From the NCBI RefSeq assembly GCF_042662225.1, contig NZ_JBHSYQ010000003.1:1984001-2048000 (forward strand): a DNA stretch of 64,000 bases. The letters run 5' to 3'. Below are positions 7,542 through 16,470 of this stretch, one piece after another (position 1 is the first letter of the stretch; every line of letters starts with the position of its first letter). Origin of the DNA: Nibribacter roseus. Its GTDB lineage: Bacteria; Bacteroidota; Bacteroidia; Cytophagales; Hymenobacteraceae. The notes beneath the pieces are model-generated. The model did not search any database. It was not told the DNA's origin and saw only the letters and a program-made list of their open reading frames with translations. Position numbers and translations under genes: made by a program.

Positions 7542-10037
7542 ATGAATTATAGCCAACAGAACTTACTACAGCAACTTTTATTGTCTGACACATCTGACGA
7601 TGGCAACGGCGAATTAATCACCATTATCACCTCGGAACTAGACGGCGAAGACGGCGCTGAGAAAAATACTCCTGAAACGTTGCCTTTGCTGCCTATCCGC
7701 AACACGGTTTTGTTTCCAGGGGTAGTCATTCCCATTACCGTGAGCCGCAAAAAATCGGTGCGGCTGGTGCGAAAAGCTTATAAAGGAGATAAGATTGTGG
7801 GCGTGGTGGCCCAAAAGAATATGACTGCCGAGGAACCAGGCCCTGAAGATATTTTTGAGGTGGGTACCATGGCCAAGATCCTGAAAATGTTAGTACTGCC
7901 TGACGGTAATACTACCATCATCATTCAGGGCCAAAGTCGTTTTAAAATAGAGAAAGTAACCCAGGAAGATCCTTACCTGCAAGCTAAGGTGAGCTATTGC
8001 CCTGAAACTTTCCCGAACAAGAACAGCAAGGAGGTAAAAGCCCTGGTGGAGTCATTGCAGGAAGCGGCCGGTAAAATACTCAAGCTAAACCCCGAAATTC
8101 CGCAGGAAGCCCAGGTGGCGCTTGATAACATTGACAGCCCCAGTTTCTTGACGCACTTTTTGTCTAGTAACATCAACGTGGAGGTGGCCCAGAAGCAGAA
8201 GCTTTTGGAAATCAACGACGGCGTGGAGCGCGGCACTACCTTACTGCAGCTCATGATGCGCGAAATTCAGATGCTGGAAATCAAGCAGGAAATTCACAGC
8301 AAAGTGCACCTGGATATTGATGAGCAGCAGCGCGACTACTTCCTGCGCCAGCAGATAAAAGTACTGCAAGACGAACTGGGCATAGACGGCCCCGAGCAGG
8401 AAGTGGAGAAAATGCGGGAGAAGGCTGCTAAGAAAAAATGGCCTGAGGCCGTGGCCAAGCACTTCAACAAAGAGCTGGACAAGCTGAGCCGCTCTAATCC
8501 GCAGAGCGCAGAGTACCCTATTGCCCACAACTATTGCGAATTCCTGTTGGACTTGCCTTGGAGTGAATACACCAAAGACAATTTTAACCTGAAGCGCACC
8601 AAAAAGATATTAGACGCTGACCATTATGGTCTGGAGAAAGTGAAGGAGCGCATTCTGGAGTATCTGGCTGTGCTCAAGCTTAAGAACGACATGAAAGCGC
8701 CTATTCTGTGCTTGTACGGACCTCCGGGCGTGGGTAAAACTTCACTGGGGCGTTCGGTGGCCAAAGCGTTGGGTCGCCAGTACGTGCGCATTGCCCTGGG
8801 TGGCGTGCGTGACGAAGCCGAGATAAGAGGGCACCGCAAAACCTATGTGGGCGCCATGCCGGGTCGTATCATCAGCCAAATCAAAAAAGTAGGCTCCTCT
8901 AACCCAGTCATGATTCTGGACGAGGTAGATAAGCTGAATTCTGACTTTAGAGGTGACCCATCAAGCGCATTATTAGAGGTGCTGGACCCTGAGCAGAACC
9001 ACACGTTCGCTGATAATTACCTGGAGGTAGAGTATGATCTATCGAAAGTATTGTTCATCGCCACGGCCAACTCCTTAGACACCATTCACCCCGCCCTGCT
9101 CGACCGGATGGAGATTATTGAGGTAACCGGCTACACCATTGAAGAAAAAACCGAGATTGCCAAACGTCACCTGCTGCCTAAACTAAAAGCCGATCACGGC
9201 CTGGAGCCGAAAGACGTGGCTTTGTCAACGGCCGCGGTGCAAAAGGTTATTGAAGATTATACTCGTGAGTCTGGTGTTCGGAACCTGGAGCGCAAACTGG
9301 GTGCGGTGATCAGGAACGTGGCTAAATCCAAAGCCATGGAAGAGGAGCATCCGGCCAAGCTGGAGCCGAAAGACGTGGCGCGAATATTAGGACCTGAAAT
9401 TTTCGATAAAGAGCTGTACCAAGACAACGAAACCGCCGGCGTGGTGACTGGTTTGGCCTGGACCAGCGTGGGTGGCGATATTCTGTTCATTGAGTCATTG
9501 TTGAGCCGTGGCAAAGGAAAACTAACTTTATCCGGACAATTAGGAGATGTGATGAAAGAATCTGCCATTACGGCCGTTTCTTACTTAAGAGCCCGCGCCG
9601 ACGAGTTGGAAATTGACTACCGCCTCTTCGACCAATACGACCTGCACATCCACTTCCCTGAAGGGGCGGTGCCGAAAGATGGTCCTAGCGCCGGAATTGC
9701 TATCTTTACCTCTATCGCGTCGGTATTTACCCAGCGCAAAGTGCGGTCGCACTTAGCTATGACCGGTGAAATTACGCTGCGCGGGAAAGTATTGCCAGTG
9801 GGCGGAATTAAAGAAAAGATTTTGGCGGCCAAGCGCGCGGGCATCAAAGACGTGATTCTTTGCCAGAAAAACCGCAAAGACGTGAATGAGATTGCCGCGC
9901 ATTATATAGATGGGCTGAACATTCACTATGTAGACCGCGTGGACCAGGTGTTGGAAATTGCCTTGCTGCCCGAGAAAGTGTCAAAACCGCTTGATCTTCG
10001 GGTGCGTGATGAGTCCTCGGCTAAAACCGAAGCTTAA
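7542..10037 (+). CDS. lon: ATP-dependent Lon protease
   Basis: Cytoplasmic AAA+ serine protease for misfolded and regulatory proteins. The order is an N-terminal LON substrate domain (LPLLPIRNTVLFPGVVIPITV), a coiled region, the ATPase with Walker A GPPGVGKTSLG and Walker B VMILDEVDK, and the protease domain with the catalytic Ser in PKDGPSAGIAI and the Lys in GGIKEKILAAKRAGI. The frame is open from ATG 7494; I prefer ATG 7542 (MNYSQQNLL) because it resembles the start of other Cytophagales Lon proteins (from memory). That gives 831 aa, otherwise 847. It lies between the PorE-like gene and porQ. Confidence 0.95.
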   Translation: MNYSQQNLLQQLLLSDTSDDGNGELITIITSELDGEDGAEKNTPETLPLLPIRNTVLFPGVVIPITVSRKKSVRLVRKAYKGDKIVGVVAQKNMTAEEPGPEDIFEVGTMAKILKMLVLPDGNTTIIIQGQSRFKIEKVTQEDPYLQAKVSYCPETFPNKNSKEVKALVESLQEAAGKILKLNPEIPQEAQVALDNIDSPSFLTHFLSSNINVEVAQKQKLLEINDGVERGTTLLQLMMREIQMLEIKQEIHSKVHLDIDEQQRDYFLRQQIKVLQDELGIDGPEQEVEKMREKAAKKKWPEAVAKHFNKELDKLSRSNPQSAEYPIAHNYCEFLLDLPWSEYTKDNFNLKRTKKILDADHYGLEKVKERILEYLAVLKLKNDMKAPILCLYGPPGVGKTSLGRSVAKALGRQYVRIALGGVRDEAEIRGHRKTYVGAMPGRIISQIKKVGSSNPVMILDEVDKLNSDFRGDPSSALLEVLDPEQNHTFADNYLEVEYDLSKVLFIATANSLDTIHPALLDRMEIIEVTGYTIEEKTEIAKRHLLPKLKADHGLEPKDVALSTAAVQKVIEDYTRESGVRNLERKLGAVIRNVAKSKAMEEEHPAKLEPKDVARILGPEIFDKELYQDNETAGVVTGLAWTSVGGDILFIESLLSRGKGKLTLSGQLGDVMKESAITAVSYLRARADELEIDYRLFDQYDLHIHFPEGAVPKDGPSAGIAIFTSIASVFTQRKVRSHLAMTGEITLRGKVLPVGGIKEKILAAKRAGIKDVILCQKNRKDVNEIAAHYIDGLNIHYVDRVDQVLEIALLPEKVSKPLDLRVRDESSAKTEA

Positions 10038-10075
10038 ACTTTCTACTTATTCGCCTGAGGCGAGTGAGTGATTTT

Positions 10076-10114
10076 CTGTTTTTGACCTGATTTTAGAAAA
10101 ACAATGCAAAAACG
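10076..10114. repeat. Dispersed palindromic element, copy 4, overlapping the porQ start codon
   Basis: The left arm CTGTTTTTGACCTGATTTT pairs partly with AAAAACAATGCAAAAACG. The porQ ATG (10104) lies inside the right arm, so an RNA hairpin here would include the start codon. Confidence 0.65.
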
Positions 10115-11153
10115 CCTTTTCCTCTTCGGGCTGATGATTTTAGCCTCTGTACAGGTAGTCTCCGCTCAAGTGGGAGGGCGTTATGTATTTCGTTTTCTTG
10201 ATCTGCCTACCCATGCCCGGCAGGCGGCGTTGGGCGGCGTGAACATCTCTTCTGGCTTAGAAGATGTGAATTCTGTGAGCGCCAACCCAGGTCTCATGCA
10301 AGGTAAGGCCAATAACCACCTGTCGTTCACACACCTCAATTACCTCTCAGATATTGGGCAGAACAATTTGCAGTATGCCTTTGAGAGCAACCGTCTGGGC
10401 CGCAATGCCATTGGAATACAGTATGTAAACTATGGTGATTTTGTGCAGCGTGATGAAACTGGTCTGGAGGAAGGTACTTTTCAGGTGCGGGATTATGCCG
10501 TTACCTTGTCACATGCCGCTACCATTGAGCATTTCACGTTAGGTGCCACCGCAAAAGTGGCGGTTTCAAACATTGCCGGCGATCAGGCCGTGGCCACGCT
10601 GGTAGACCTAGGCGGTACTTTTGTACACCCAGAGAACGGATTAGTGGTAGGCTTGGCTGTAAAAAACCTGGGCGTGATGCTGAAGCCCTACGGCGACGGC
10701 GAGCGCGAAGACATGCCCCTGGACATTCAGTTGGGCGCGAGTTATAAGCCTGAACACGCGCCTTTCCGGTTGTCGCTCACGGCGCATAACCTGCACCGCT
10801 GGGACATTGTGTACCTGGACCCCAATAAGAAAGGCACGCTTAACGAGAACAACGAGGAGGTAAAGGAGAAGAAAACCTTCGGCGATCAACTGGTCCGCCA
10901 TTTTGTGGTGGGCGGCGAACTGCTGCTGGGGCCTGGCTTCCATATCAGGGGCGGCTACAACCACTTGCGGCGCAAAGAACTGGTGGTAGAGAGCGCAGGC
11001 GGAATGGCAGGTTTTTCATTTGGCACGTCCATCAAGGTTCATGCTTTCAGGTTTGATTATACCTATGCCAAGTTTCATGTGGCCGGAGCCAGCAACTACC
11101 TCACCCTCACCACTGATCTGAACCGCTTCTTCAAGAAAGCGCCGGAGCTTTAA
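10104..11153 (+). CDS. porQ: Type IX secretion system protein PorQ
   Basis: This 349-aa protein has a signal peptide ending VVSAQ followed by VGGRYVFRFLDLPTHARQAALGG, the characteristic N-terminal block of PorQ; the rest alternates like an outer-membrane barrel of the PorV/FadL type (LGNAIGIQYVNYGDF-like strands, GGYNHLRRKELVVES near the end). PorQ, with PorU, PorV and PorZ, forms the attachment complex that anchors type IX cargo to A-LPS. Length and motif fit the family. It follows lon after 66 bases and may be co-transcribed. The palindrome over its start codon could affect translation (inference). Confidence 0.88.
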   Translation: MQKRLFLFGLMILASVQVVSAQVGGRYVFRFLDLPTHARQAALGGVNISSGLEDVNSVSANPGLMQGKANNHLSFTHLNYLSDIGQNNLQYAFESNRLGRNAIGIQYVNYGDFVQRDETGLEEGTFQVRDYAVTLSHAATIEHFTLGATAKVAVSNIAGDQAVATLVDLGGTFVHPENGLVVGLAVKNLGVMLKPYGDGEREDMPLDIQLGASYKPEHAPFRLSLTAHNLHRWDIVYLDPNKKGTLNENNEEVKEKKTFGDQLVRHFVVGGELLLGPGFHIRGGYNHLRRKELVVESAGGMAGFSFGTSIKVHAFRFDYTYAKFHVAGASNYLTLTTDLNRFFKKAPEL

Positions 11154-11187
11154 TTGGAAAATGTGAGGATTTAAAAATTTGGAGATT

Positions 11188-11228
11188 CCTGTTTTTGGGC
11201 TCTTTTTCTAAAAGTAAGCTGAAAATGG
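11188..11228. repeat. Dispersed palindromic element, copy 5 (degenerate right arm)
   Basis: CCTGTTTTTGGGCTC is well kept; the right arm AAGCTGAAAATGG is eroded. It is located 34 bases after the porQ stop. Confidence 0.5.
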
Positions 11229-11366
11229 AATAGTCATCTTCTGCGGAACGAGCTTTGGCTGGAACCGCAGTTGGACTTGTTGTTGATAACACCAACAAGG
11301 GCTGAGGTTGGAAGTGTTTTGAGCCAACTCTTCAAAATGCGCCAAAAGCAATGGATTAGTTAGGCC

Positions 11367-11396
11367 GTTGTTGGTGTTATCACCAACAACTTTTTT
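11367..11396 (+). terminator. Rho-independent terminator before hslU
   Basis: Perfect 10-bp stem GTTGTTGGTG (11367-11376) / CACCAACAAC (11381-11390), loop TTAT, then T6. It would end transcription from porQ. The 5' arm can instead pair with 11286-11299. Confidence 0.85.
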
Positions 11397-11532
11397 ATGT
11401 TAGCCGTTTAGGTTAATCAAGCAGAAAAAATACGAAAACTAGAAACAGTAAAACTAACGTGAAAGAATGAGTGCTTAAGAGCTGAAAATATTCACTCATC
11501 CACTCCTTCACACATTCACCCACTAAACACGC

Positions 11533-12933
11533 ATGTTAGATTCAAGTAAATACTTAACGCCCGCTCAAATTGTAGCGGAACTAGATAAATACATTATTGG
11601 GCAGCATGATGCCAAGCGTAACGTAGCCATAGCCCTGCGTAACCGCTGGCGCCGTATGCACGCTGACCCCGAAATGCAAAAGGAGATTGTTCCCAACAAC
11701 ATTCTCATGATAGGAGCCACTGGGGTAGGTAAAACCGAGATTGCCCGCCGTTTGGCTACCATTGCCGATGCACCTTTCACCAAAGTAGAAGCATCTAAAT
11801 TCACGGAAGTAGGCTACGTAGGCCGCGACGTGGAGAGCATGGTGCGTGATCTGGTGGAGCAGTCGGTGAACATGGTGAAGACCCGCAAAAAAGAGGAGGT
11901 GAAGCAGCAGGCGGCTCTGCTGGTGGAAGACATCATTCTGGACGCCCTTATTCCGCCGATCAGTCAGCCGGGCGGCCGCCACAACGAAAGCTTCGGACCT
12001 GTCAATGATACAGACGTACCTTCTAGCGATCAGGAACTGAACGAGCGTACCCGTGAACGTTTCCGCGAGAAAATCAGGAACGGAGAGTTGGAAGACCGCA
12101 AAATTGACATCAAGGTATCTCAGAGCCCATCTTCTGGTGTAGGTGTAATGGGGCCGGGTATAGACGAAATGCAAATGGCTGGCATTCAGGAGATGATCGG
12201 CAACATGATGCCCAAGAAAACCAAGAAGCGGAAGGTGACCATAGCCGAAGCCCGTAAAATTCTGCTGGAAGAAGAGGCGTCTAAACTCATTGACATGGAT
12301 GAGGTGAAAGACGAGGCCATTGCCAAAGCCGAGAACGCCGGTGTTATTTTTATTGATGAGATTGATAAAGTAGCCAGTGCCAGCAACAAAGGCGGCGGTG
12401 GCCCTGACGTGAGCCGCGAGGGCGTTCAGCGCGACCTGCTTCCTATTGTAGAAGGCAGTACCGTGAACACCAAATACGGCGTCATCAAAACCGACCATAT
12501 ATTATTCATAGCCGCCGGTGCGTTTCACGTGGCCAAACCTTCAGATCTTATTCCGGAGTTGCAGGGCCGCTTCCCAATCAGAGTAGAACTGCAGAGCCTG
12601 AGCAAAGATGATTTTTACCAGATTCTGAAGTATCCTAAAAATGCCCTCACCAAGCAATACGTGGAGCTTCTGAAGGCTGAGGAGGTAGAGCTGAGCTTCT
12701 CCGATGAAGCCTTGCAAAAGATTGCCGAAATTGCTTTTGAGGTAAACGCTGAGGTAGAAAACATAGGTGCCCGACGCCTGCACACGGTCATGAGCCGCCT
12801 GCTCAACGACATTCTGTACGACGTGCCTGACACCATACCTACTAACGCTAAATTGCTCATCACCCCTGATATGGTAGAGGAACGTTTGCGTGACATGGTG
12901 AAAAACCGTGACTTAAGTCAGTATATTCTTTAA
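11533..12933 (+). CDS. hslU: HslU (ClpY) ATPase subunit of the HslUV protease
   Basis: AAA+ unfoldase that feeds proteins into the HslV peptidase. It has 466 aa, with the family start LTPAQIVAELDKYIIGQHDAKR, Walker A GATGVGKTEIARRLA (about 66-80), an inserted I-domain (about 115-240) and Walker B AGVIFIDEIDKV (about 269-280), then sensor regions and the C-terminal tail RDLSQYIL that docks into HslV. hslV is not adjacent, so it must be elsewhere. A 305-aa antisense frame over this gene is a shadow. Confidence 0.96.
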   Translation: MLDSSKYLTPAQIVAELDKYIIGQHDAKRNVAIALRNRWRRMHADPEMQKEIVPNNILMIGATGVGKTEIARRLATIADAPFTKVEASKFTEVGYVGRDVESMVRDLVEQSVNMVKTRKKEEVKQQAALLVEDIILDALIPPISQPGGRHNESFGPVNDTDVPSSDQELNERTRERFREKIRNGELEDRKIDIKVSQSPSSGVGVMGPGIDEMQMAGIQEMIGNMMPKKTKKRKVTIAEARKILLEEEASKLIDMDEVKDEAIAKAENAGVIFIDEIDKVASASNKGGGGPDVSREGVQRDLLPIVEGSTVNTKYGVIKTDHILFIAAGAFHVAKPSDLIPELQGRFPIRVELQSLSKDDFYQILKYPKNALTKQYVELLKAEEVELSFSDEALQKIAEIAFEVNAEVENIGARRLHTVMSRLLNDILYDVPDTIPTNAKLLITPDMVEERLRDMVKNRDLSQYIL

Positions 12934-12987
12934 TTGAGAATTAAAAAGTAGAAATTGAGAGCTACTGCCGAAGGGTGGTGGCTCTTT

Positions 12988-13026
12988 CTGTTTTTAGCCC
13001 ATTTTCCGAAAAATAGCGTAAATTCA
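12988..13026. repeat. Dispersed palindromic element, copy 6
   Basis: CTGTTTTTAGCCC ... GCGTAAATTCAG around ATTTTCCGAAAAAT, 17 bases before the next start codon. The outer arms still pair at CTG/CAG. Confidence 0.5.
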
Positions 13027-13043
13027 GGGGCAACGGAACGCCT

Positions 13044-13625
13044 ATGGAAATAGACATCAATCAGAAAAAGTTATCTGTTAAAGACAAATATAAGATTTAC
13101 CTGAACGGGCAGGAAAGGTTTTTCGCCACCAGTTCCATGTTCAGTTTCATGTCCAAACTGCAGGTGTTTGAGCTGGATCATGATTTCCCCAGAGTTGCCA
13201 TTCAGCAGAAGTGGGCTTGGGTGAAAGCCAAGTATACCATTAAGTTTGAGGGTGGGGCAGAGGTGCTTTTCCGTACAGAGTCTTTCTGGAAACGCCACTT
13301 CCAATGTTACGTGGGCGGCAGTGCCTATGACATTTACGGTCACCGTGGCCGCAAATTCTCAGTGTACAAAGACGGAGTGCAGATTGCCTGGTGGGAAAAA
13401 GCCGCCGTCTCCTGGTTTAACGGCGACAACTACCATCTCATTTCTGACGACAACAGTGATTATGACCTGCTCATCGCTTTCTGCCTTATTTTGGACCAGC
13501 ACGAGAGCAACCATAAAGGCAGCAACGGCTTCCATGTTGACTTCGGGAACTTTGGTCCACAGGCTAGAAAGTTTGATGCTAACTGGAGACCCAAACTGGT
13601 TCCGAAGACAGACCCAAGATTTTAA
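13044..13625 (+). CDS. Tubby/LURP-one-like protein, function unknown
   Basis: The 193-aa protein has no signal peptide or membrane helix. It is a run of predicted beta strands with the pattern YKIYLNGQERFFA, YTIKFEGGAEVLFRT, YDIYGHRGRKFSVYKDGVQIAWWEK, which resembles LURP-one-related/tubby-C2-like barrels. Members of that fold bind lipids or act as membrane sensors, but the bacterial ones are uncharacterised. The assignment rests on the strand pattern only. It stands alone between hslU and an SDR gene, with a palindromic element on each side. Confidence 0.5.
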   Translation: MEIDINQKKLSVKDKYKIYLNGQERFFATSSMFSFMSKLQVFELDHDFPRVAIQQKWAWVKAKYTIKFEGGAEVLFRTESFWKRHFQCYVGGSAYDIYGHRGRKFSVYKDGVQIAWWEKAAVSWFNGDNYHLISDDNSDYDLLIAFCLILDQHESNHKGSNGFHVDFGNFGPQARKFDANWRPKLVPKTDPRF

Positions 13626-13626
13626 T

Positions 13627-13666
13627 TTGTTTTAGGCCTCTTTTCTTCAAAACATGCCTAAAACGG
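13627..13666. repeat. Dispersed palindromic element, copy 7
   Basis: TTGTTTTAGGCCTC / ATGCCTAAAACGG around TTTTCTTCAAAA. It starts two bases after the preceding stop codon. The frame of the SDR gene could open with the ATG inside its right arm (13654), but a later ATG is preferred. Confidence 0.65.
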
Positions 13667-13704
13667 AAGCCGTACATTCTCAAACTGCAACACGAACAGA
13701 AACT

Positions 13705-14433
13705 ATGAACTACTACATCATTACCGGTACCAGCCGTGGGCTGGGGAAAGCATTGGCCGAGGCTTTGTTGAAAGAAGAACAAAATTGCGTGATAGGGGTA
13801 TCCAGAAACTGCACGATCACTCATGAGCGCTACCGGCATCAGCCCCTGGATTTCTCTGATATTGCTGGAGTAGAACATAACCTGCACAAAGTGTTCTCGC
13901 TGTTTACTGATGCCCAAAAAATTGTGCTGGTGAACAACGCGGGAGTGATTGGCGATATTGGCTATATAGGGCAGAGCAAAAACGAGCATTTCGAGTTCGT
14001 CTTCGACGTGAACGTAATTGTGCCGGCCATGTTTATGAACTTGTTCCTGCAGAGCTACCAGCACCGGAAAGACGTGGAGAAAATGATTGTTAACATAAGT
14101 TCAGGAGCCGGTCAGAAAGCCAAAGACGGCTGGGCCGCTTACTGCGCCTCAAAAGCCGCGCTTGACATGCTCTCGCAGACTGCCCAACTGGAGCAAGACA
14201 AATTAGGAACCGGCGTAAAGGTCTTCTCCCTCTCACCTGGTATTATAGACACTGAAATGCAGGAGCAGATCAGAGAGGCCGACCCTGTGCAGTTTAGCAG
14301 CGTTCAACAGTTCAGAGACTATAAAGCTAACGGAGATCTGGCAGCACCAGAGCATACTGCCCAGAAGGTGATTCAACTCATGGAGAACACCAGCTTAGCT
14401 CGGGGAGTGGTGTGCTCGGTGCGGGATTTTTAA
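13705..14433 (+). CDS. Short-chain dehydrogenase/reductase, benzil/sepiapterin reductase-like
   Basis: Cytoplasmic NAD(P)-dependent oxidoreductase of 242 aa. ATG 13705 puts the cofactor motif TGTSRGLG at residues 6-13, as in classical SDRs; the frame is open back to 13654. NNAG (about 88), the catalytic Ser in VNISSGAG and the YCASK pair (Tyr/Lys) are all present, so it should be active. The N-terminal style (YYIITGTSRGLGKALAEALL) is closest to YueD-type benzil reductases; the substrate cannot be inferred. Confidence 0.85.
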   Translation: MNYYIITGTSRGLGKALAEALLKEEQNCVIGVSRNCTITHERYRHQPLDFSDIAGVEHNLHKVFSLFTDAQKIVLVNNAGVIGDIGYIGQSKNEHFEFVFDVNVIVPAMFMNLFLQSYQHRKDVEKMIVNISSGAGQKAKDGWAAYCASKAALDMLSQTAQLEQDKLGTGVKVFSLSPGIIDTEMQEQIREADPVQFSSVQQFRDYKANGDLAAPEHTAQKVIQLMENTSLARGVVCSVRDF

Positions 14434-14475
14434 GCGTTTTAGGGCTGATTTTTGAAAAGCAGGGCTAAAACAAGC
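14434..14475. repeat. Dispersed palindromic element, copy 8, between convergent genes
   Basis: GCGTTTTAGGGCTG / CAGGGCTAAAACAAGC around ATTTTTGAAAAG. It lies directly after the SDR stop (14433) and 24 bases from the stop of the minus-strand gene, where a two-way terminator would be expected. Confidence 0.65.
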
Positions 14476-14498
14476 TAAAACACAAAGGAACAAGAGCG

Positions 14499-15179
14499 CT
14501 ATCTCATCCTGATTTTAAAGGGGAATAGAAATGTCTTGTTTGGTTCTTGCTGCGTATCAAGCTCTGGCAAATGCCATTCTGAATCCTCCAGAATAGGAAT
14601 CAGCACCCTAAGTAGCTCTTCATCCATCCCATAGCCCATTTTTTCTACAACCTCATATGCTGCTGGTTTGCCATCATCTCCAATTTTTATGGCAACCACA
14701 ATGGTGCCGTCAACACTGGCTCTTACGGCTTCTGCAGTTACTCTAAATTTGTCTGTTAATTGGCGGTACACAATTCCCCAGCTTCCTAGAAAGACTGGCT
14801 CTAGAGAGACAGTTGAATCAGCAGGTGCATTCGTTATTTTCCTGAGTTGCTCAGCAGACTTCTTTCGGGTATCATCTATAACTTTATTCAGCGTATGGTC
14901 AAACTCCAGGTACTGATTAGGGCTACTATCTAAGTAAGTCCAGACGCCAACTTTCTTGTTGTTTTCAAAGTTTCCTTTTTCCACTACTCTGCCACTCATT
15001 AAGGTTCTGGAGGGGCCATCTTTGATAGAAGGATCACTTTTTAATACTGAAGATTCTATTTGAATATATCGGCTGGGGCCTTTGGCTTTTACTTTCTTAG
15101 TCTGTGCCACCGTTAGAAGCGGTGTGAAACACAAGAGGAATAAAAGAAAAGTGGGGGCAATAGAGTAAAGGAATTTCAT
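14499..15179 (-). CDS. Secreted protein with TonB-C-like terminal domain
   Basis: The protein has 226 aa with a signal peptide (to about LTVAQT). Residues about 60-90 (GRVVEKGNFENNKKVGVWTYLD) look like a MORN-type/toxin-antitoxin YwqK-like repeat, and the C-terminal 90 residues (VRASVDGTIVVAIKIGDDGKPAAYEVVEKMGYGMDEELLRVL) have the pattern of the TonB C-terminal domain common in Bacteroidota orphan proteins. No membrane anchor other than the signal peptide is seen, so it is probably periplasmic rather than an energy transducer. Divergent from the S1/P1 nuclease gene. Confidence 0.6.
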   Translation of the reverse strand: MKFLYSIAPTFLLFLLCFTPLLTVAQTKKVKAKGPSRYIQIESSVLKSDPSIKDGPSRTLMSGRVVEKGNFENNKKVGVWTYLDSSPNQYLEFDHTLNKVIDDTRKKSAEQLRKITNAPADSTVSLEPVFLGSWGIVYRQLTDKFRVTAEAVRASVDGTIVVAIKIGDDGKPAAYEVVEKMGYGMDEELLRVLIPILEDSEWHLPELDTQQEPNKTFLFPFKIRMR

Positions 15180-15265
15180 AACATGTGGTGTGGCTTTAAG
15201 TAAAGATACACCAAGATTGAATACAATTAGCTAAGCTACTGTTCCCTATACCGCTTTTTTCGCCT

Positions 15266-15300
15266 ACTTTTACACCTGATTTTCTAAAGTTTTAAGAACA
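15266..15300. repeat. Dispersed palindromic element, degenerate copy 9
   Basis: CTTTTACACCTGATTTTCTAAAG keeps the left half and centre of the family; the right arm is lost. It ends directly at the start codon of the S1/P1 nuclease gene. Confidence 0.35.
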
Positions 15301-16092
15301 ATGATGTCAAGAATGATCAAAAGAATAGCCCTGCTGGCGCTGTTTGTGTACTTGCCGCTGCAGTCAATGGCGTGGGGCATGCTGGGGCACCGCATTGTGG
15401 GCGAGATTGCCGAGCGCAACATGAGCAACAAGGCCAAAAAGAAAGTGCGTCAGATATTGGGTGAGTCGGTGGCTATGGCCAGTAATTGGCCGGATTTTGT
15501 GAAATCAGACCCTGCATACAAATACCTTGATAACTGGCATTACATTAATTTGAAGGACGGTATGTTTGCTGAAGCAGTGGAAGCGCATCTGAGGCAAGAC
15601 ACCACCACCAATGCCTACACCAAAATCAACTTTCTGGTAAGTGAGTTGAAAAAGCAGGAACTACCACAGGCTACTAAGCAAATGTATCTGCGCATTCTTA
15701 TTCACTTGGTAGGCGATGTACACCAACCTATGCATGTGGGTAGACCGGAAGATTTAGGTGGAAACAGAGTGCGGTTGGAGTGGTTTAACAGCCCAACCAA
15801 CCTGCACCGTTTGTGGGACAGTCAATTGATTGAGTACCAGCAATTATCTTACACTGAATATGCAACGGTACTAAACTGTACCACCAAAGAACAAATAAAG
15901 ACTTGGCAGGCGCAGCCAATCAGCCAGTGGTTCTTAAACTCCTACCAAATTGCTGATAAATTATATGATAGCGTAAAGCCTGAAGAAAAGCTCAGTTACC
16001 GCTACAACTTTGACCATGTAGACACCCTGAATGAGCAATTACTGAAAGGTGGCATTCATTTGGCTGGTTTGCTGAACGAGATTTTTGGGTAG
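15301..16092 (+). CDS. S1/P1 family single-strand nuclease
   Basis: Secreted zinc nuclease of 263 aa that cleaves single-stranded DNA/RNA and 3'-phosphates. The signal peptide ends SMA, so the mature protein starts with Trp (WGMLGHRIVGEIA); in this family the N-terminal Trp and the following His bind zinc. Further ligands are seen in NWHYIN, HLVGDVHQPMHVG, GGNRVRLEW and NLHRLWDSQLIE. The length matches P1 nuclease. Probably periplasmic or extracellular nutrient scavenging. A clear terminator follows. Confidence 0.93.
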   Translation: MMSRMIKRIALLALFVYLPLQSMAWGMLGHRIVGEIAERNMSNKAKKKVRQILGESVAMASNWPDFVKSDPAYKYLDNWHYINLKDGMFAEAVEAHLRQDTTTNAYTKINFLVSELKKQELPQATKQMYLRILIHLVGDVHQPMHVGRPEDLGGNRVRLEWFNSPTNLHRLWDSQLIEYQQLSYTEYATVLNCTTKEQIKTWQAQPISQWFLNSYQIADKLYDSVKPEEKLSYRYNFDHVDTLNEQLLKGGIHLAGLLNEIFG

Positions 16093-16470
16093 TATTTTCA
16101 CAGCCTTTATAACCGAAGCCTGCGGCAAATGCTTTTGCCGCAGGCTTTTTTTATCACTTTACAGTAGGGCTGTTCTTTTCTTGGCTGAAGCTCAATTCAT
16201 TTTCTTAGAACGCCTCAAAGTTCTTACCAAACTATCAGAGATAAAGAGAGGTATTGGAAGCAATAGAAATCATTATAAGTTTCCATAACTACCGTCTGCC
16301 TAAGAGAAACTGGTTTCAGATGGCATTCTTCGGAAAACGCATTCAAGAAGTGGTGACAGAACCAAGACAGGCTGTAGCAAGAAAAAACTGTTCTGGCTCT
16401 AACCGAGGCTGTTTTGAATTTATAAGATTATAACTATCTTTCTATCCAATACTACTTTACACGACTTGTT
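16093..16470. other. Intergenic region
   Basis: Apart from the terminator at 16117-16152 I see nothing definite. The last 60 bases before the next gene are AT-rich and probably hold its promoter. Confidence 0.5.
16117..16152 (+). terminator. Rho-independent terminator
   Basis: Perfect 13-bp stem AGCCTGCGGCAAA (16117-16129) / TTTGCCGCAGGCT (16134-16146), 4-base loop, followed by a T-run to 16152. Confidence 0.92.

Larger units (their letters stand above)
11154..11532. other. Intergenic region with element copy 5 and a terminator with an alternative pairing partner
   Basis: No gene. It contains a degenerate palindromic element at 11188-11228, a 14-base segment at 11286-11299 (GATAACACCAACAA) that is the exact complement of 11368-11381, and a terminator hairpin at 11367-11396. 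The last 130 bases before hslU are A-rich. Confidence 0.7.

Noticed and set aside
11581..12498. 305-codon open frame antisense to hslU
   Set aside because: hslU is a clear conserved gene on the other strand with all AAA+ motifs; the antisense residues are His/Phe-rich and resemble no family.
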